This document shows, in pieces, positions 8,336 to 18,079 of a DNA stretch of 64,000 bases. How positions within the stretch are numbered: the stretch's first letter is position 1; every line of letters begins with the position of its first letter. This DNA is from Desulfosudis oleivorans (GTDB taxonomy: Bacteria; Desulfobacterota; Desulfobacteria; Desulfobacterales; SURF-7): the NCBI GenBank assembly GCA_020723305.1, contig DYJC01000001.1:310001-374000 (forward strand). Reading direction: 5' to 3'. The notes beneath the pieces are model-generated. The model was not told where the DNA came from. It ran no database searches and worked only from the letters and a program-made list of their open reading frames with translations. The position numbers were made by a program, and so were the translations under genes.

Positions 8336-11065
8336 TTATTTTTTTTCCTTTAATGCTGCATGGGCCGCTGCCAGACGCGCCACAGGGACGCGATAGGGCG
8401 AGCAGGATACATAATCCAGTTTCAGGGCATGACAGATGGCAATCGATTTTGGATCTCCCCCATGCTCCCCGCAAATACCCAATTCCAGTTCCGGTTTGAC
8501 GGAACGACCCTTGGCAACGGCGATTTCCATCAATTTTCCCACGCCGTCCATATCGATGCTGGTAAAAGGATTTTCCGGCAGGATACCGGATTCCATATAG
8601 TTCAATAAAAAGCCGGTTTCCGCGTCATCCCGGGAAATTCCAAAACTAGTCTGAGTCAGGTCATTGGTTCCGAAGGAAAAAAACTCCGCATGCTCGGCAA
8701 TCTTATCAGCCACCATGGCAGCCCGGGGCAGTTCGATCATGGTGCCGAACCTGTAATCCACCTGCACCCCTCTTTCGGTCATGACAGTCATGGCCTCCTG
8801 CTCCAGAACCTCACGCTGCCTTTTTAGCTCGTTGCTGTGACTGATCAAGGGGATCATCACCTTAGGCAGCACCTTGATCCCTTCCTTCTTGACCGTACAG
8901 GCTGCCTCAAAAATGGCACGAACCTGCATGATGGTAAGTTCCGGGAACATGATCCCCAGCCGGACCCCTCGTAACCCAAGCATGGGATTGGCCTCCTTCA
9001 GACTCTCCACCCGTTTGAGGATGCGCTCCTTGCGTTTGAACAGATCCAGCAGTTGATCGATTTCCGCCAGATTAGGGGCATGCTGAAGCCTGATTTTGAT
9101 ATCGGTCAGATCCTTGAGCAGATCGGCACGATTCGGTAAAAATTCATGCAAAGGTGGATCCAGCAGACGAATGACCACCGGAAGTCCGTCCATGGCGCGG
9201 AAAAGCCCCATGAAATCCTCACGCTGAAAAGGTAGCACCGTGGCCAGCGCATCCTTGCGCTCCACCGGCAAATCCGTCATGATCATCTTCAATACATGGG
9301 GAAGCCGCTCGGATTCAAAAAACATATGCTCGGAACGGCACAGACCAATCCCCTCGGCCCCGTATTCCCTTGCCTTGACAGCATCACGGGGATAGTCGGC
9401 ATTGGTCCAGACCCCCAGTGTTCGAAATTCATCCGCCCAGGAGAGGAGTTTGATGAGCCAGAGATCTTTGATATCCGGTATCATGGTGGCAAGCTTGCCG
9501 AGAAACACTTCGCCTGTGGTGCCGTCAATGGACAGCCATTCCCCTTCCTTGACGATCTTGTTGTTGACGCGCATTTCCCGTTTGGTCATATCGATGTTCA
9601 ACTCGGAAATACCGACCACGGCCGGTTTTCCGAATTGGCGCGCCACCAGGGCTGCATGACTGGTGCGGCCTCCCCGGCTGGTGAGAATTCCGTTGGCCGC
9701 CAGCATGCCGTGGACATCGTCCGGTTTGGTTTCAGGACGCGCCATGATCACCTGCTTGCCTTCTTCCTTGGCCCATTTTTCAGCCAGATCCGCATCCAGG
9801 GCCACCACACCGATGGCGGCACCGGGAGAAACATTCAATCCCACAGCCAGAAGGTTGCCGGCTTCGGTAAAGGCATCGACGGCAGCCGGATCGAACTGGG
9901 GATGAAGAAAGAAATCAACCTGAGCGGGTGTGACCCGCAGCACGGCTTCCTCCTTTGTAATCAAACCCTCCTCGGCCATATCCACGGCGATCCGCACAGA
10001 AGCCCTGGCTGTGCGCTTTCCATCGCGGGTCTGAAGCATCCAAAGCTTTCCTTTTTCAATGGTAAACTCCACATCCTGCATTTCACGATAATGCTTTTCA
10101 AGCGTCTTTGCGATTCGCCCGAGTTCGGCATAGGCCTCCGGCATTTCGGTTTTCAGTTCGGATATTTCCTGGGTGATCCGCGTTCCGGCGACCACATCTT
10201 CTCCCTGGGCATTGATCAGAAAATCTCCCTCAATCCGCTTCTCGCCTGTGGAACCGTTGCGGGTCATGGCAACACCCGTAGCGCAGTCTGCTCCCATGTT
10301 GCCGAATACCATGGTGACAATGCTCACCGCCGTCCCTAAGTCATGAGAGATTCCAGCTGCATTGCGATAGTCCACGGCGCGCTTACCGTTCCAGCTTTTG
10401 AACACTGCCTCGGTGGCCATCTTGAGCTGATCATAGGGGTTGGTCGGAAAATCGATCGTGGTGTGTTCCTTGAACAGAATTTTGAATTCCGCTGTCACTT
10501 CCTTCCAATCCGCGGCTGTCAAAAGGGCATCCTGATCCACTTCCGCTTTCATCCGGGCGTTTGTAATCACTTCTTCGAATACTTCATCCGACATGCCGAT
10601 AACGACACTGCCGAACATCTGGATCAAACGGCGGTAGGCATCATAGGCAAACCGCTCGTCGCCGGTTAAAACCGCCATGGCTTTGGCTGTATCGTCATTC
10701 AGACCGATATTCAACACCGTATCCATCATACCAGGCATGGAAAACTTAGCCCCTGACCGGCATGACACCAGTAATGGATTTTTTCTGTCGCCGAATTTTT
10801 TTCCAGTCGCAGCCTCAAGGGTAGCCATGGCATCCGTGATTTGCTTCCACATGCCCTCCGGGAAGATGCCGTTTGAAGTCAGATAGGCATTGCAACCCTC
10901 GGTAGTGACGGTAAATCCCGGCGGTACCGGCAAACCGATTCGGTTCATTTCCGCTAGATTGGCTCCCTTTCCACCCAGAAGCCCCCGGACTCCTTCCCAT
11001 CCCTTGCCGATATATTTTTCTGCCTGATCCACTTCTTTAAACAAATAAACCCATTTGTGACTCAT
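8336..11065 (-). CDS. ppdK: Pyruvate, phosphate dikinase
   Basis: A 909-residue enzyme that interconverts pyruvate + ATP + Pi and PEP + AMP + PPi. Domains in order: the N-terminal ATP-grasp domain beginning LGGKGANLAEMNRIGLPVPP (~27-46), the central phosphohistidine swivel domain with GGRTSHAALVARQFGKPAVVG (catalytic His, ~455), and the C-terminal PEP/pyruvate barrel with GLCRSEHMFF, VIRLLDPPLHEF, LGLRGVRLGI, FSFGTNDLTQ and the catalytic Cys in LGICGEHGGD. I chose ATG at 11065 (MSHKWVYLF) over a start 48 nt upstream because the longer version adds non-conserved residues overlapping the preceding gene. In sulfate reducers it typically supplies PEP for gluconeogenesis. Confidence 0.96.
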   Translation of the reverse strand: MSHKWVYLFKEVDQAEKYIGKGWEGVRGLLGGKGANLAEMNRIGLPVPPGFTVTTEGCNAYLTSNGIFPEGMWKQITDAMATLEAATGKKFGDRKNPLLVSCRSGAKFSMPGMMDTVLNIGLNDDTAKAMAVLTGDERFAYDAYRRLIQMFGSVVIGMSDEVFEEVITNARMKAEVDQDALLTAADWKEVTAEFKILFKEHTTIDFPTNPYDQLKMATEAVFKSWNGKRAVDYRNAAGISHDLGTAVSIVTMVFGNMGADCATGVAMTRNGSTGEKRIEGDFLINAQGEDVVAGTRITQEISELKTEMPEAYAELGRIAKTLEKHYREMQDVEFTIEKGKLWMLQTRDGKRTARASVRIAVDMAEEGLITKEEAVLRVTPAQVDFFLHPQFDPAAVDAFTEAGNLLAVGLNVSPGAAIGVVALDADLAEKWAKEEGKQVIMARPETKPDDVHGMLAANGILTSRGGRTSHAALVARQFGKPAVVGISELNIDMTKREMRVNNKIVKEGEWLSIDGTTGEVFLGKLATMIPDIKDLWLIKLLSWADEFRTLGVWTNADYPRDAVKAREYGAEGIGLCRSEHMFFESERLPHVLKMIMTDLPVERKDALATVLPFQREDFMGLFRAMDGLPVVIRLLDPPLHEFLPNRADLLKDLTDIKIRLQHAPNLAEIDQLLDLFKRKERILKRVESLKEANPMLGLRGVRLGIMFPELTIMQVRAIFEAACTVKKEGIKVLPKVMIPLISHSNELKRQREVLEQEAMTVMTERGVQVDYRFGTMIELPRAAMVADKIAEHAEFFSFGTNDLTQTSFGISRDDAETGFLLNYMESGILPENPFTSIDMDGVGKLMEIAVAKGRSVKPELELGICGEHGGDPKSIAICHALKLDYVSCSPYRVPVARLAAAHAALKEKK

Positions 11066-11070
11066 ATTGC

Positions 11071-13038
11071 TTAAGCCTTTTTTTCGAGAGCCACCATTCC
11101 TACCTGATAACATCTCATGCAGCGGGATGCTTCATCTACGGCCTGTTTCAGGGTATATCCTGTCTCGACCTCCGTAAAGCTGTTCACCCGTTCGTCCATG
11201 GAGATGGTAGGCATGGTCATTCTTTCTGTGCCGGGTACTGCCCCGACCTTTTCATGACTCTGAAACACCCCTAATTTCTTAAAGAAACTATCCATTTTTT
11301 CGGAAGTCGAGAGTCCAATCGGTTTATTGCTGAGATACTGATCAATACTTTCAGCAGCTCTCCTGGCATTGCCGCAGGCATCCACGATGGTTAATGGCCC
11401 GTTAAACACATCGCCGCCGGTAAAAATCCATGGGACATCGGTTTGAAAGGTTTCCGGGTTGGCCTTAATCGTCTGCCATCGGGTGAACTGTACACCGTCA
11501 ACCCCTTTTAGTACCGTCATGTCGCATTCCTGCCCGATCGCCTGAATGATGATATCTCCTGGAATAACAAACTCGGACCCCTCAACCGGCACAGGTCTTC
11601 TTCTGCCGCTTTCATCCGGACTTCCAAGTTCCATGCGTAGGCATTCAAGTCCGGTAACATTGCCGTTTTTCTCGACAATGGTTTTTGGGGCTGTATAGAA
11701 TTTATAGTTTACACCCTCTATTTCAGAATCATGTACTTCGTGGGGGTCTGCCGGCAGTTCTTTTTTGCTCCGGCGATAGACGATCGTAACCTCCTTGGCC
11801 CCCATTCGGACAGCCGACCGGCAGCAGTCCATAGCAACATTACCGCCTCCGACTACAAGCACCATCTTGCCTTTCAGCTCATATGTGTCGTCAAGGACAC
11901 TGTCCCTGAGATAATCAACTCCCCGGAGAAAACCTTTGTAATTATTATCTTCTCCTTCAACGCCCATTTTTCTCGAAATATGCGCGCCTGTGGATAGAAA
12001 AAATGCCCGATAGCCCTGTTCCTGAAGCTCCGACATGGTAATATCTTGTCCAATCCGGGTATTATATTTTATTTCAACACCCATGGCTTCAATGAAATCC
12101 ACCTCTCTTTGCAGCACATCTTTGGGTATACGGTAGGAGGGGATGCCGACACCCACCATGCCGCCCGGCACAGGCAGAGATTCGAAAATAGTCACCATGT
12201 ATCCCTTCAGCGCCAGATAATATGCGGCTGACAATCCGGCTGGTCCGGCGCCGATGACTGCCACCTGCTCTTTTCGAATATTCTTGTTGGGATTTTCGAT
12301 TGATTGCGTATGATGCGTATCTTCATAATCCCAGACAAAACGTTTTAGCTTACAGATGGAAACCGAACCTTCCACATTGGCCCTGCGGCAATTTTTCTCG
12401 CAGGGATGAAAGCAAGCCCGACCCAGAGAAGATACCATGGGACTGGCTTCTCTGATCTTTTTAATCGATTCCGCATGGCTGTATTCCGTGATCAATTCAA
12501 TAAAAGACGGAATGTTAATTCCTGTCGGACAGGCGGAATAACAGGGAGCAGTCCATTTTGCTTCATATCGGGAATGGGATTTCACCGCTTCTTGCCGCTT
12601 GATCAGATCCGTGAAACTGTTTCTGAAATATTTCAAGGCGTGCAGGATCGGAAGGGGACCTGTTTTACCGATATAGCACTTTGATGTCTCTTTTACATAT
12701 TGACCGAGGGTTTCAAGCTGGAAGATGTCCTTATCCTCGCCCTTGCCTTCGGATATTTTTGTAAGCGTTTTCGCCATTATTTCTGTTCCGATGCGGCATG
12801 GAAAGCATTTACCACAAGACTGTTGTTGAACCTCTTTCATATAGGAGGCACACATATCAACAATATGAACATGTTCTTTGGCAAGAATAATTCCATTCCA
12901 GCCCATAAAAGCTGCGATATTATTTTCCGCATCAAATTCAATGGGCATTTTAACAAGCGGAGCATCCATCCAGTTTTCCGAAGAAAGCTCCCGATTATCG
13001 ACAACTTCACCATTCCAAGAAGAAAATAAAACTTTCAC
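11071..13038 (-). CDS. SfrB-like NuoF/GltD fusion, FAD- and FeS-dependent NAD(P)H oxidoreductase
   Basis: A 655-residue flavoprotein. Residues ~1-135 match the C-terminal part of NuoF, including the 4Fe-4S motif SCGKCFPCRIG (~74). Residues ~165-600 form a GltD-like module: cysteine-rich N-terminal ferredoxin-like region (CYSACPTGINIP, CFHPCEKNCRRAN), FAD fold AVIGAGPAGLSAAYYLA, NADPH fold VVGGGNVAMDCCRSA, and ATG-type IFTGGDVFNGP. A last Cys motif is CMRCYQV. The arrangement matches the beta subunit of Geobacter NADPH oxidoreductase SfrAB and related electron-transfer subunits that move electrons between NAD(P)H and iron-sulfur partners. It starts with GTG at 13038, with AAGGAG 9 nt upstream, and its stop is 5 bp before ppdK. 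Confidence 0.82.
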   Translation of the reverse strand: MKVLFSSWNGEVVDNRELSSENWMDAPLVKMPIEFDAENNIAAFMGWNGIILAKEHVHIVDMCASYMKEVQQQSCGKCFPCRIGTEIMAKTLTKISEGKGEDKDIFQLETLGQYVKETSKCYIGKTGPLPILHALKYFRNSFTDLIKRQEAVKSHSRYEAKWTAPCYSACPTGINIPSFIELITEYSHAESIKKIREASPMVSSLGRACFHPCEKNCRRANVEGSVSICKLKRFVWDYEDTHHTQSIENPNKNIRKEQVAVIGAGPAGLSAAYYLALKGYMVTIFESLPVPGGMVGVGIPSYRIPKDVLQREVDFIEAMGVEIKYNTRIGQDITMSELQEQGYRAFFLSTGAHISRKMGVEGEDNNYKGFLRGVDYLRDSVLDDTYELKGKMVLVVGGGNVAMDCCRSAVRMGAKEVTIVYRRSKKELPADPHEVHDSEIEGVNYKFYTAPKTIVEKNGNVTGLECLRMELGSPDESGRRRPVPVEGSEFVIPGDIIIQAIGQECDMTVLKGVDGVQFTRWQTIKANPETFQTDVPWIFTGGDVFNGPLTIVDACGNARRAAESIDQYLSNKPIGLSTSEKMDSFFKKLGVFQSHEKVGAVPGTERMTMPTISMDERVNSFTEVETGYTLKQAVDEASRCMRCYQVGMVALEKKA

Positions 13039-13063
13039 GAATTCGAACTCCTTACATGTTCAA

Positions 13064-13085
13064 CCGGGCTGAAAAACCAGCCCGG
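13064..13085 (-). promoter_or_regulatory. Stem-loop in the leader of the SfrB-like gene
   Basis: A perfect 8-bp inverted repeat (CCGGGCTG/CAGCCCGG) with a 6-nt loop lies 26 bp upstream of the GTG start. There is no T-run after it on the minus strand, so it is more likely a leader hairpin affecting mRNA stability or translation than a terminator. It could also be the end of the upstream FapA-type transcript, which reads in the same direction. Confidence 0.45.
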
Positions 13086-13281
13086 GTAAAGGTGTGCTTT
13101 ACGCACGATAAAATTATATTCTGTTTCCCAGCTTAATTTTAATACGCACCTTATATCGCAGATTATTTATAGCGTGTCAAGGTGACTATCCGGACTTGTA
13201 AAAGTTTTAATGCTGTATTTTTAATCATCACAAATTTTTTACTCCGGATACCTTTTCCCGGCACAATCCGGACAGATTCCG

Positions 13282-15921
13282 CTATACGTTCACCTTCATA
13301 AGCCAGGTTTCCTTTCCCCGGGAATCGATTCTGACCTCCTGAATCTGCGCACGCTTATAACTCTTGTCTAGTGTAATCGAACAATTCTGACCTGAAATGG
13401 TCGTCCCCTCACAAATCAGACCGGTCACGGTGACATTCGGGATTAGCTTCTCTTTGTCGGAATACTGAAGTTTTTCCTGTTTTTCAATTTTTAAACCATT
13501 TACGCTCTCTTCGATCTCACTGAGGCTGACTTTAATTTTGTTCTTTCGCTCTTCCAGGTTGTCCTGTTTGGTGAAGAGCTGATTGATTATCTCATCTGCT
13601 TCTCTTCCCTTTTGAATCAAATTATGTATCAATTCCTCGGCCTTTATCCTGGATTCCTTATCCATTGTTCCGGACCCTTCCGCCATCTGTTTTTCCAGAT
13701 CCCTTTTTTCAACCATGGACCGATCCTGAACCTGAGCATAATGGGCGATATCCGCCTGAAGTTGAATATCCTCTTCTACAAGCCCCTGTTCTGTGGCGAG
13801 AAGTTCATTCTTTTGTTGAAGAAACGCTGATATTCTGTTTTGAATTTTTTCAACCTCTTTGTCCAGATGGGAATCAACACCTACCGTCAGGTTGCATGGC
13901 GCCGACAGATCCGTACCGATCTGATTGGCCAGAATCCCTTTTTTGGCTGAAATCTCCGATGAAATGATCTTTCCGCTTTTTACAATACACATTCCACTGA
14001 TTTCAATTGTTGAATCAATAATCTCTTTCTGGACTTCAATATCCCCATAAGCTGAAATAGTTGCATCTTTTAAATATTTTGCTTTCATGCCCCCTTGCAG
14101 ATTCAATTTTGCATCAATAATTCCACCTGTCACTTTTAAATCACCGCTCAGCTCGATTTCTGCTTTCAGAATTTCACCTGCAATCAGGTTGACGGCTTTA
14201 ACCCGAAAACCGCTTTGTATCGTGCCACCCACATTTACATTACCGTCAAACTCAATATGACCGGTTTCATACCCCACATCACCTGAAATTTTAAATTCCG
14301 AGATCACGGAAATTTTTCCATTGGATGAAGCTTCCGGCTGGCCATCGGTCTTGGAAAAGGCTTTTTGCCCATCCTCAAGCAATTCCACACCTGTACCGGC
14401 TTTTAAATTGATATCCCCTACAGGCTCCATGTTTATCGGGAACCCATACACATCAATCCCTTTTTCCCCTTCGATCATCGGTATCTTTTCAGCCAGAAGG
14501 GTCCCTTTTGCCACATGGGGAATTTCTCCCCGATCTTTATAATCAATCTGCCCATCTTCTTGAAGCGCTCCTGCCTTGAGGTATTCAGTGTCAAAATAGT
14601 ATTTGATTTTTCCGGGTCTTCCGGATTTTGGCGGTTTCCCCTGGGCAACCTTGAACTTTTTACCCAGATATCCATGATATCGCAAAAAAGTCTCCAGCAT
14701 GCTGTCATCTATCAGACCGTAAGCGATCTTGTTATCCATTAAAAATTCCTTGATATCCGATACACCCAGAGATTCCGGAATAACCGACTTCCGGCACAAA
14801 AACGCCCGCATGCGATTTTGTGAAACCAATATCTGGAAATCAAGATCACGAAAACGGGTATCAATGATTGTCCCATCCGGCTCATCGCCATCCTCGGATT
14901 GTATCAATGAATCTGTCTGAATTTTCAGGACTACATCACGTTGATCCGGTGTTAACATGGAATTACGAACCAGGATTTCACCAATCCGATCAACATTTCC
15001 CCCCTTTGCCTTCTGCTCATCTTGCTGCTGTAAAGCCTTATCCACCTCTTCTTGGGTAAGATAGCCTTTATGAACAGCAATCTCCCCGAATTTCTCTGCA
15101 TTCAAAACAAGTCTTCTCTGTTTCATCAGAACAGAATCCCGCTGCTCAGGTGTCAGAACACCTTCATCCACCAGGAGGTTACCGATCAGCATCCGTATGC
15201 CGGATGTCTGAAATTGTTCCAGTTGCTTTTCCAGTACCTTGTCGACTTCGCTCTGGGTTGCAAGATTATCCTCGATGATTAATTTTCCAAATTCTTTATC
15301 CAGATTCCGGATATGAAAAAACTTTTTATCTTTCAGCACCTCTATCTTCTCAGATACATCCGGATCAGGAGCAGAGGGTTCACCTTTGATCCTCTTCTGC
15401 ATGAGCAGTATGGTATCGCACTCCTGTCTTGTCAGTGCGCCGGATGTAACAAAAATTTCCCCGACTGAAATACTTTCACGGTTGATCTTAAATCGTCTGG
15501 CCTGCTCATTAATAGCCTGGTCTGCTTTTTCTTGAGTTACTTTGTTTTGCTTTACGGCGATCCGGCAGAACTCTTTATCCAGTTGCCGCATGACTGTAAT
15601 CATTAAAATTGATTTTTGGCTTTCCGAAATCATCCCTTTTTTACAAAGGATATCTTCCAGTGGAAAATCCTTTCCGGTCTTTTGCTGAACCGCTTTCTGC
15701 ATGGATAAGGCTTTCACCAGGTCGTCTTCCTTGACCAGACGATTTTCAAGAGCAATCCGGCCCAGAAGAGGATATTTATTGACTGGAGAAACCGGCTCCG
15801 CCTTGAATTTTTGTTGGCATTTTTTACAGGTCACCACTTTACCGAGAACCTGATCCGGTATCCGATAGGTCGCATTGCAGGATGTACAGGAAATTGTTAT
15901 CTCACCGTTCTCTGGAATCAT
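13282..15921 (-). CDS. FapA/DUF342 protein with zinc ribbon and four internal repeats
   Basis: An 879-residue protein. Residues ~8-40 form an MJ0042-type zinc ribbon (CTSCNATYRIPDQ, CKKC). Residues ~50-345 hold four related ~75-residue repeats, each with a segment like GRIALENRLVKEDDLVKAL or FGEIAVHKGYLTQEEVDKAL and then a GEILVRNSMLTPDQRD-type half. They look like MshE-N/T2SSE-N domains, which in some families bind c-di-GMP. From ~420 the DUF342/FapA module follows, with the right-handed beta-helix polyserial strands (IQSGFRVKAVNLIAGEIL) and a coiled coil at ~690-800. Polymer-forming FapA proteins are poorly characterised. The gene stands alone between two minus-strand units. Confidence 0.78.
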   Translation of the reverse strand: MIPENGEITISCTSCNATYRIPDQVLGKVVTCKKCQQKFKAEPVSPVNKYPLLGRIALENRLVKEDDLVKALSMQKAVQQKTGKDFPLEDILCKKGMISESQKSILMITVMRQLDKEFCRIAVKQNKVTQEKADQAINEQARRFKINRESISVGEIFVTSGALTRQECDTILLMQKRIKGEPSAPDPDVSEKIEVLKDKKFFHIRNLDKEFGKLIIEDNLATQSEVDKVLEKQLEQFQTSGIRMLIGNLLVDEGVLTPEQRDSVLMKQRRLVLNAEKFGEIAVHKGYLTQEEVDKALQQQDEQKAKGGNVDRIGEILVRNSMLTPDQRDVVLKIQTDSLIQSEDGDEPDGTIIDTRFRDLDFQILVSQNRMRAFLCRKSVIPESLGVSDIKEFLMDNKIAYGLIDDSMLETFLRYHGYLGKKFKVAQGKPPKSGRPGKIKYYFDTEYLKAGALQEDGQIDYKDRGEIPHVAKGTLLAEKIPMIEGEKGIDVYGFPINMEPVGDINLKAGTGVELLEDGQKAFSKTDGQPEASSNGKISVISEFKISGDVGYETGHIEFDGNVNVGGTIQSGFRVKAVNLIAGEILKAEIELSGDLKVTGGIIDAKLNLQGGMKAKYLKDATISAYGDIEVQKEIIDSTIEISGMCIVKSGKIISSEISAKKGILANQIGTDLSAPCNLTVGVDSHLDKEVEKIQNRISAFLQQKNELLATEQGLVEEDIQLQADIAHYAQVQDRSMVEKRDLEKQMAEGSGTMDKESRIKAEELIHNLIQKGREADEIINQLFTKQDNLEERKNKIKVSLSEIEESVNGLKIEKQEKLQYSDKEKLIPNVTVTGLICEGTTISGQNCSITLDKSYKRAQIQEVRIDSRGKETWLMKVNV

Positions 15922-16139
15922 ATTTCTCTTCCTTATTGTGATAAACAGCGCTCAATATTTTTTGATTTGCCGGATATGCAAAATAGATGATTGGTTATTA
16001 TGGAACGGATACGATCGGGTGACCAATTGCACTATGGAAGGATTATACTAAAAGATTGAATACTTGTCAAATTATACCAGCAAATTATTTTACATCCTGT
16101 ATGGGTATTTCCAACGGCTTCATTGTTCCCCCGGAATAT

Positions 16140-17876
16140 TCACGATGCTAAAAAACGCCAGATATAGGTTAACAAGCCTGCAAGAACAAAATTTGCCTCC
16201 ATCCAAAACATGGACCAAATTCTGACAAACAGCCCCAGATCTTTATTTGAATATACCAGAAAAGCCATCAGAAACAGTATCGGGCATAGTATGATCGAAA
16301 GAGAGAATACAGATCCCCAGAGACCGGCAAGAAAAAGAAAAACAAAAGATCCGATCAGGGTCTGTTTCAGTAAAACCCTGGTCTTTCTTTCGCCGATTAT
16401 AATGGGTATGGTTTTTGTGCCAACGATCCGATCCCCCTGCATGGCAAGGATATCAAAAAAGGCTGTCCGGACAAATACAATCCCGATTGTCCAGAAAAAT
16501 ACAAGAATCGATAAAAAAGAAATGGCCCCGTTTTCAGCCAGCGCCGGGAAAATAGATGTCACAATTCCCCAGGCCAGAACAATCAGGATTGTTTTTGATC
16601 CTGGAATCTCATTGATTCGATGATACGGAATCAAACGGAATCGATCCGGCACGAACCGAATATTATACAAGAGTCCCATAATACTCATTGCCGTCAAAAG
16701 CAGAAAAGGCATCATGCCCATGATACAAGCGGTGATTAAACCGGTTCCACCTGAAATACACCCCAGCAATGCAAGGCGGTATTTGAACTTTTCATAAAAA
16801 CCGGCTCGGGCCGGATCATTGAACTGGTCGGACTTTCGTCCGATCAGATTATTGAACGTGTGCATGGACAACACATACAGGAATGAAATAAAAATATAGG
16901 AGAAATTTTTTTCAATCCCCTGAAGTGTTGTTGAGGCATATGTCAGGCAGGCAGCCCCGAATGCAACATAGAGATTTGTATGAAAAAGAACCTGCTGGAC
17001 AGGCTCGATCATATTTCTCCATTTCTTTCCGTCCTTGTGCTGAAAGGACTCTATTTTTTTCAGTACCCTGTTGATGATCCAGTTGGGTGTGGAAGCTCCG
17101 GCAGTAATCCCGAAGGTATGAGCCCCTTGAAAGTCCTGAGAATTCAGTTCAGACTCATCTTCAATATGAATCGCCGGTTTTCCCGCCTCTCTTGCCACCT
17201 CCACCAGACGCTGTGTGTTCCCGCTGCTCCGGCCTCCGACAACTATCAGTGTATCCACTTTTTCCGTAAGTTTCTTTACCTCGGCCTGCCGTTTCTCCGT
17301 GGAGTCGCAAATGGTGTTGTACAGTTCATAGTGAGGACAATTTTTTTCAGCCCAGTTAGTCACTTCCTCAAAAAAATTTGTATTTTGTGTGGTCTGGGCA
17401 ACAATGATCGCGTGATCAAATTTCGGAAGTGAATTCAATTCTTCAAGGCTGTTGACCACATACCCTTTTTCGCCTGCATACCCGAGCAGCCCGATCACTT
17501 CCGGATGATCATTATCACCCACAATGATAACGGAATATCCCTTTGCAGCGTGTTTTCGGATAATGGTCTGAACCTTAATGACACGCGGACAGGTGGCATC
17601 CTTTACGGTATAACCGGCAGCCATCAGTTGTTTTTTAATCTGCGGAGGTACGCCATGAGCCCGGATCAGTATTGTGCCGGAGCCCTTTTCCGGTATTTCC
17701 TTGATGGCATGGATCCCCTTTTCTTCCAGTAATTCAAGAACCTGAGGATTATGAATCAAGGGGCCATATGAACTGATCGGCCCTTTGCTGCTGTTGGATG
17801 CATCCAGGCTCATTTCAACAGCCCGCCGGACACCCATGCAGAAGCCGGATGTTTTTGCGATATAGATTTTCGTCAA
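16140..17876 (-). CDS. ispH: IspH (LytB) fused to a UbiA-family prenyltransferase
   Basis: A 578-residue fusion. Residues 1-~283 are a complete 4-hydroxy-3-methylbut-2-enyl diphosphate reductase: cluster cysteines in GFCMGVRRAVE, DATCPRVIKVQ and NTICDSTEKRQ, plus DNDHPEVIGLLGY, AQTTQN, RSSGNTQRLVEVA and GASTPNWII. This enzyme makes IPP and DMAPP at the end of the MEP pathway. Residues ~295-578 have eight or nine membrane spans and UbiA-like polar motifs NNLIGRKSDQFNDP and DILAMQGDRIVGTKTIP. UbiA enzymes prenylate an aromatic or other acceptor. The two halves are joined without a stop. ATG start overlaps cooT's stop by 4 bp. The first half is secure; the second half's acceptor is unknown. Confidence 0.9.
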   Translation of the reverse strand: MTKIYIAKTSGFCMGVRRAVEMSLDASNSSKGPISSYGPLIHNPQVLELLEEKGIHAIKEIPEKGSGTILIRAHGVPPQIKKQLMAAGYTVKDATCPRVIKVQTIIRKHAAKGYSVIIVGDNDHPEVIGLLGYAGEKGYVVNSLEELNSLPKFDHAIIVAQTTQNTNFFEEVTNWAEKNCPHYELYNTICDSTEKRQAEVKKLTEKVDTLIVVGGRSSGNTQRLVEVAREAGKPAIHIEDESELNSQDFQGAHTFGITAGASTPNWIINRVLKKIESFQHKDGKKWRNMIEPVQQVLFHTNLYVAFGAACLTYASTTLQGIEKNFSYIFISFLYVLSMHTFNNLIGRKSDQFNDPARAGFYEKFKYRLALLGCISGGTGLITACIMGMMPFLLLTAMSIMGLLYNIRFVPDRFRLIPYHRINEIPGSKTILIVLAWGIVTSIFPALAENGAISFLSILVFFWTIGIVFVRTAFFDILAMQGDRIVGTKTIPIIIGERKTRVLLKQTLIGSFVFLFLAGLWGSVFSLSIILCPILFLMAFLVYSNKDLGLFVRIWSMFWMEANFVLAGLLTYIWRFLAS

Positions 17877-18070
17877 TTTTCTTCTTTGGGTTTCAGAAAG
17901 ATATTATGATCCACGAGGGCCAGGGAGTAGATACTTCCCTTTACAAATTTCTGCTCGCCGAAAATGCTGATCAGTTTTACACCATCCCCTTCAGGCTCGA
18001 CCGTGTCAACCGCTTCCATAACCAATGTCTTTCCCTCTTTTCCAACAAGATATGCATTTGCTTCACACAT
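17873..18070 (-). CDS. cooT: CooT-family nickel-binding protein
   Basis: A 65-residue protein beginning MCEANAYLV, the length and start expected for CooT, in which Cys2 coordinates Ni(II) in a homodimer. The body is a small beta barrel (LISIFGEQKFVKGSIYSLALVDHNIFLKP). CooT assists nickel insertion into carbon monoxide dehydrogenase; homologues are common in Wood-Ljungdahl organisms. It sits between DUF3842 and ispH-ubiA, overlapping the latter by 4 bp, and so probably belongs to the NYN-DUF3842-cooT-ispH transcript. No CODH gene lies in this window. Confidence 0.85.
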   Translation of the reverse strand: MCEANAYLVGKEGKTLVMEAVDTVEPEGDGVKLISIFGEQKFVKGSIYSLALVDHNIFLKPKEEN

Positions 18071-18079
18071 ATTTACTCC

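Noticed and set aside
9296-10339. A 347-codon plus-strand open frame
   Set aside because: It is antisense to the highly conserved ppdK and its product has no recognisable domain; it is a frame shadow caused by codon bias.
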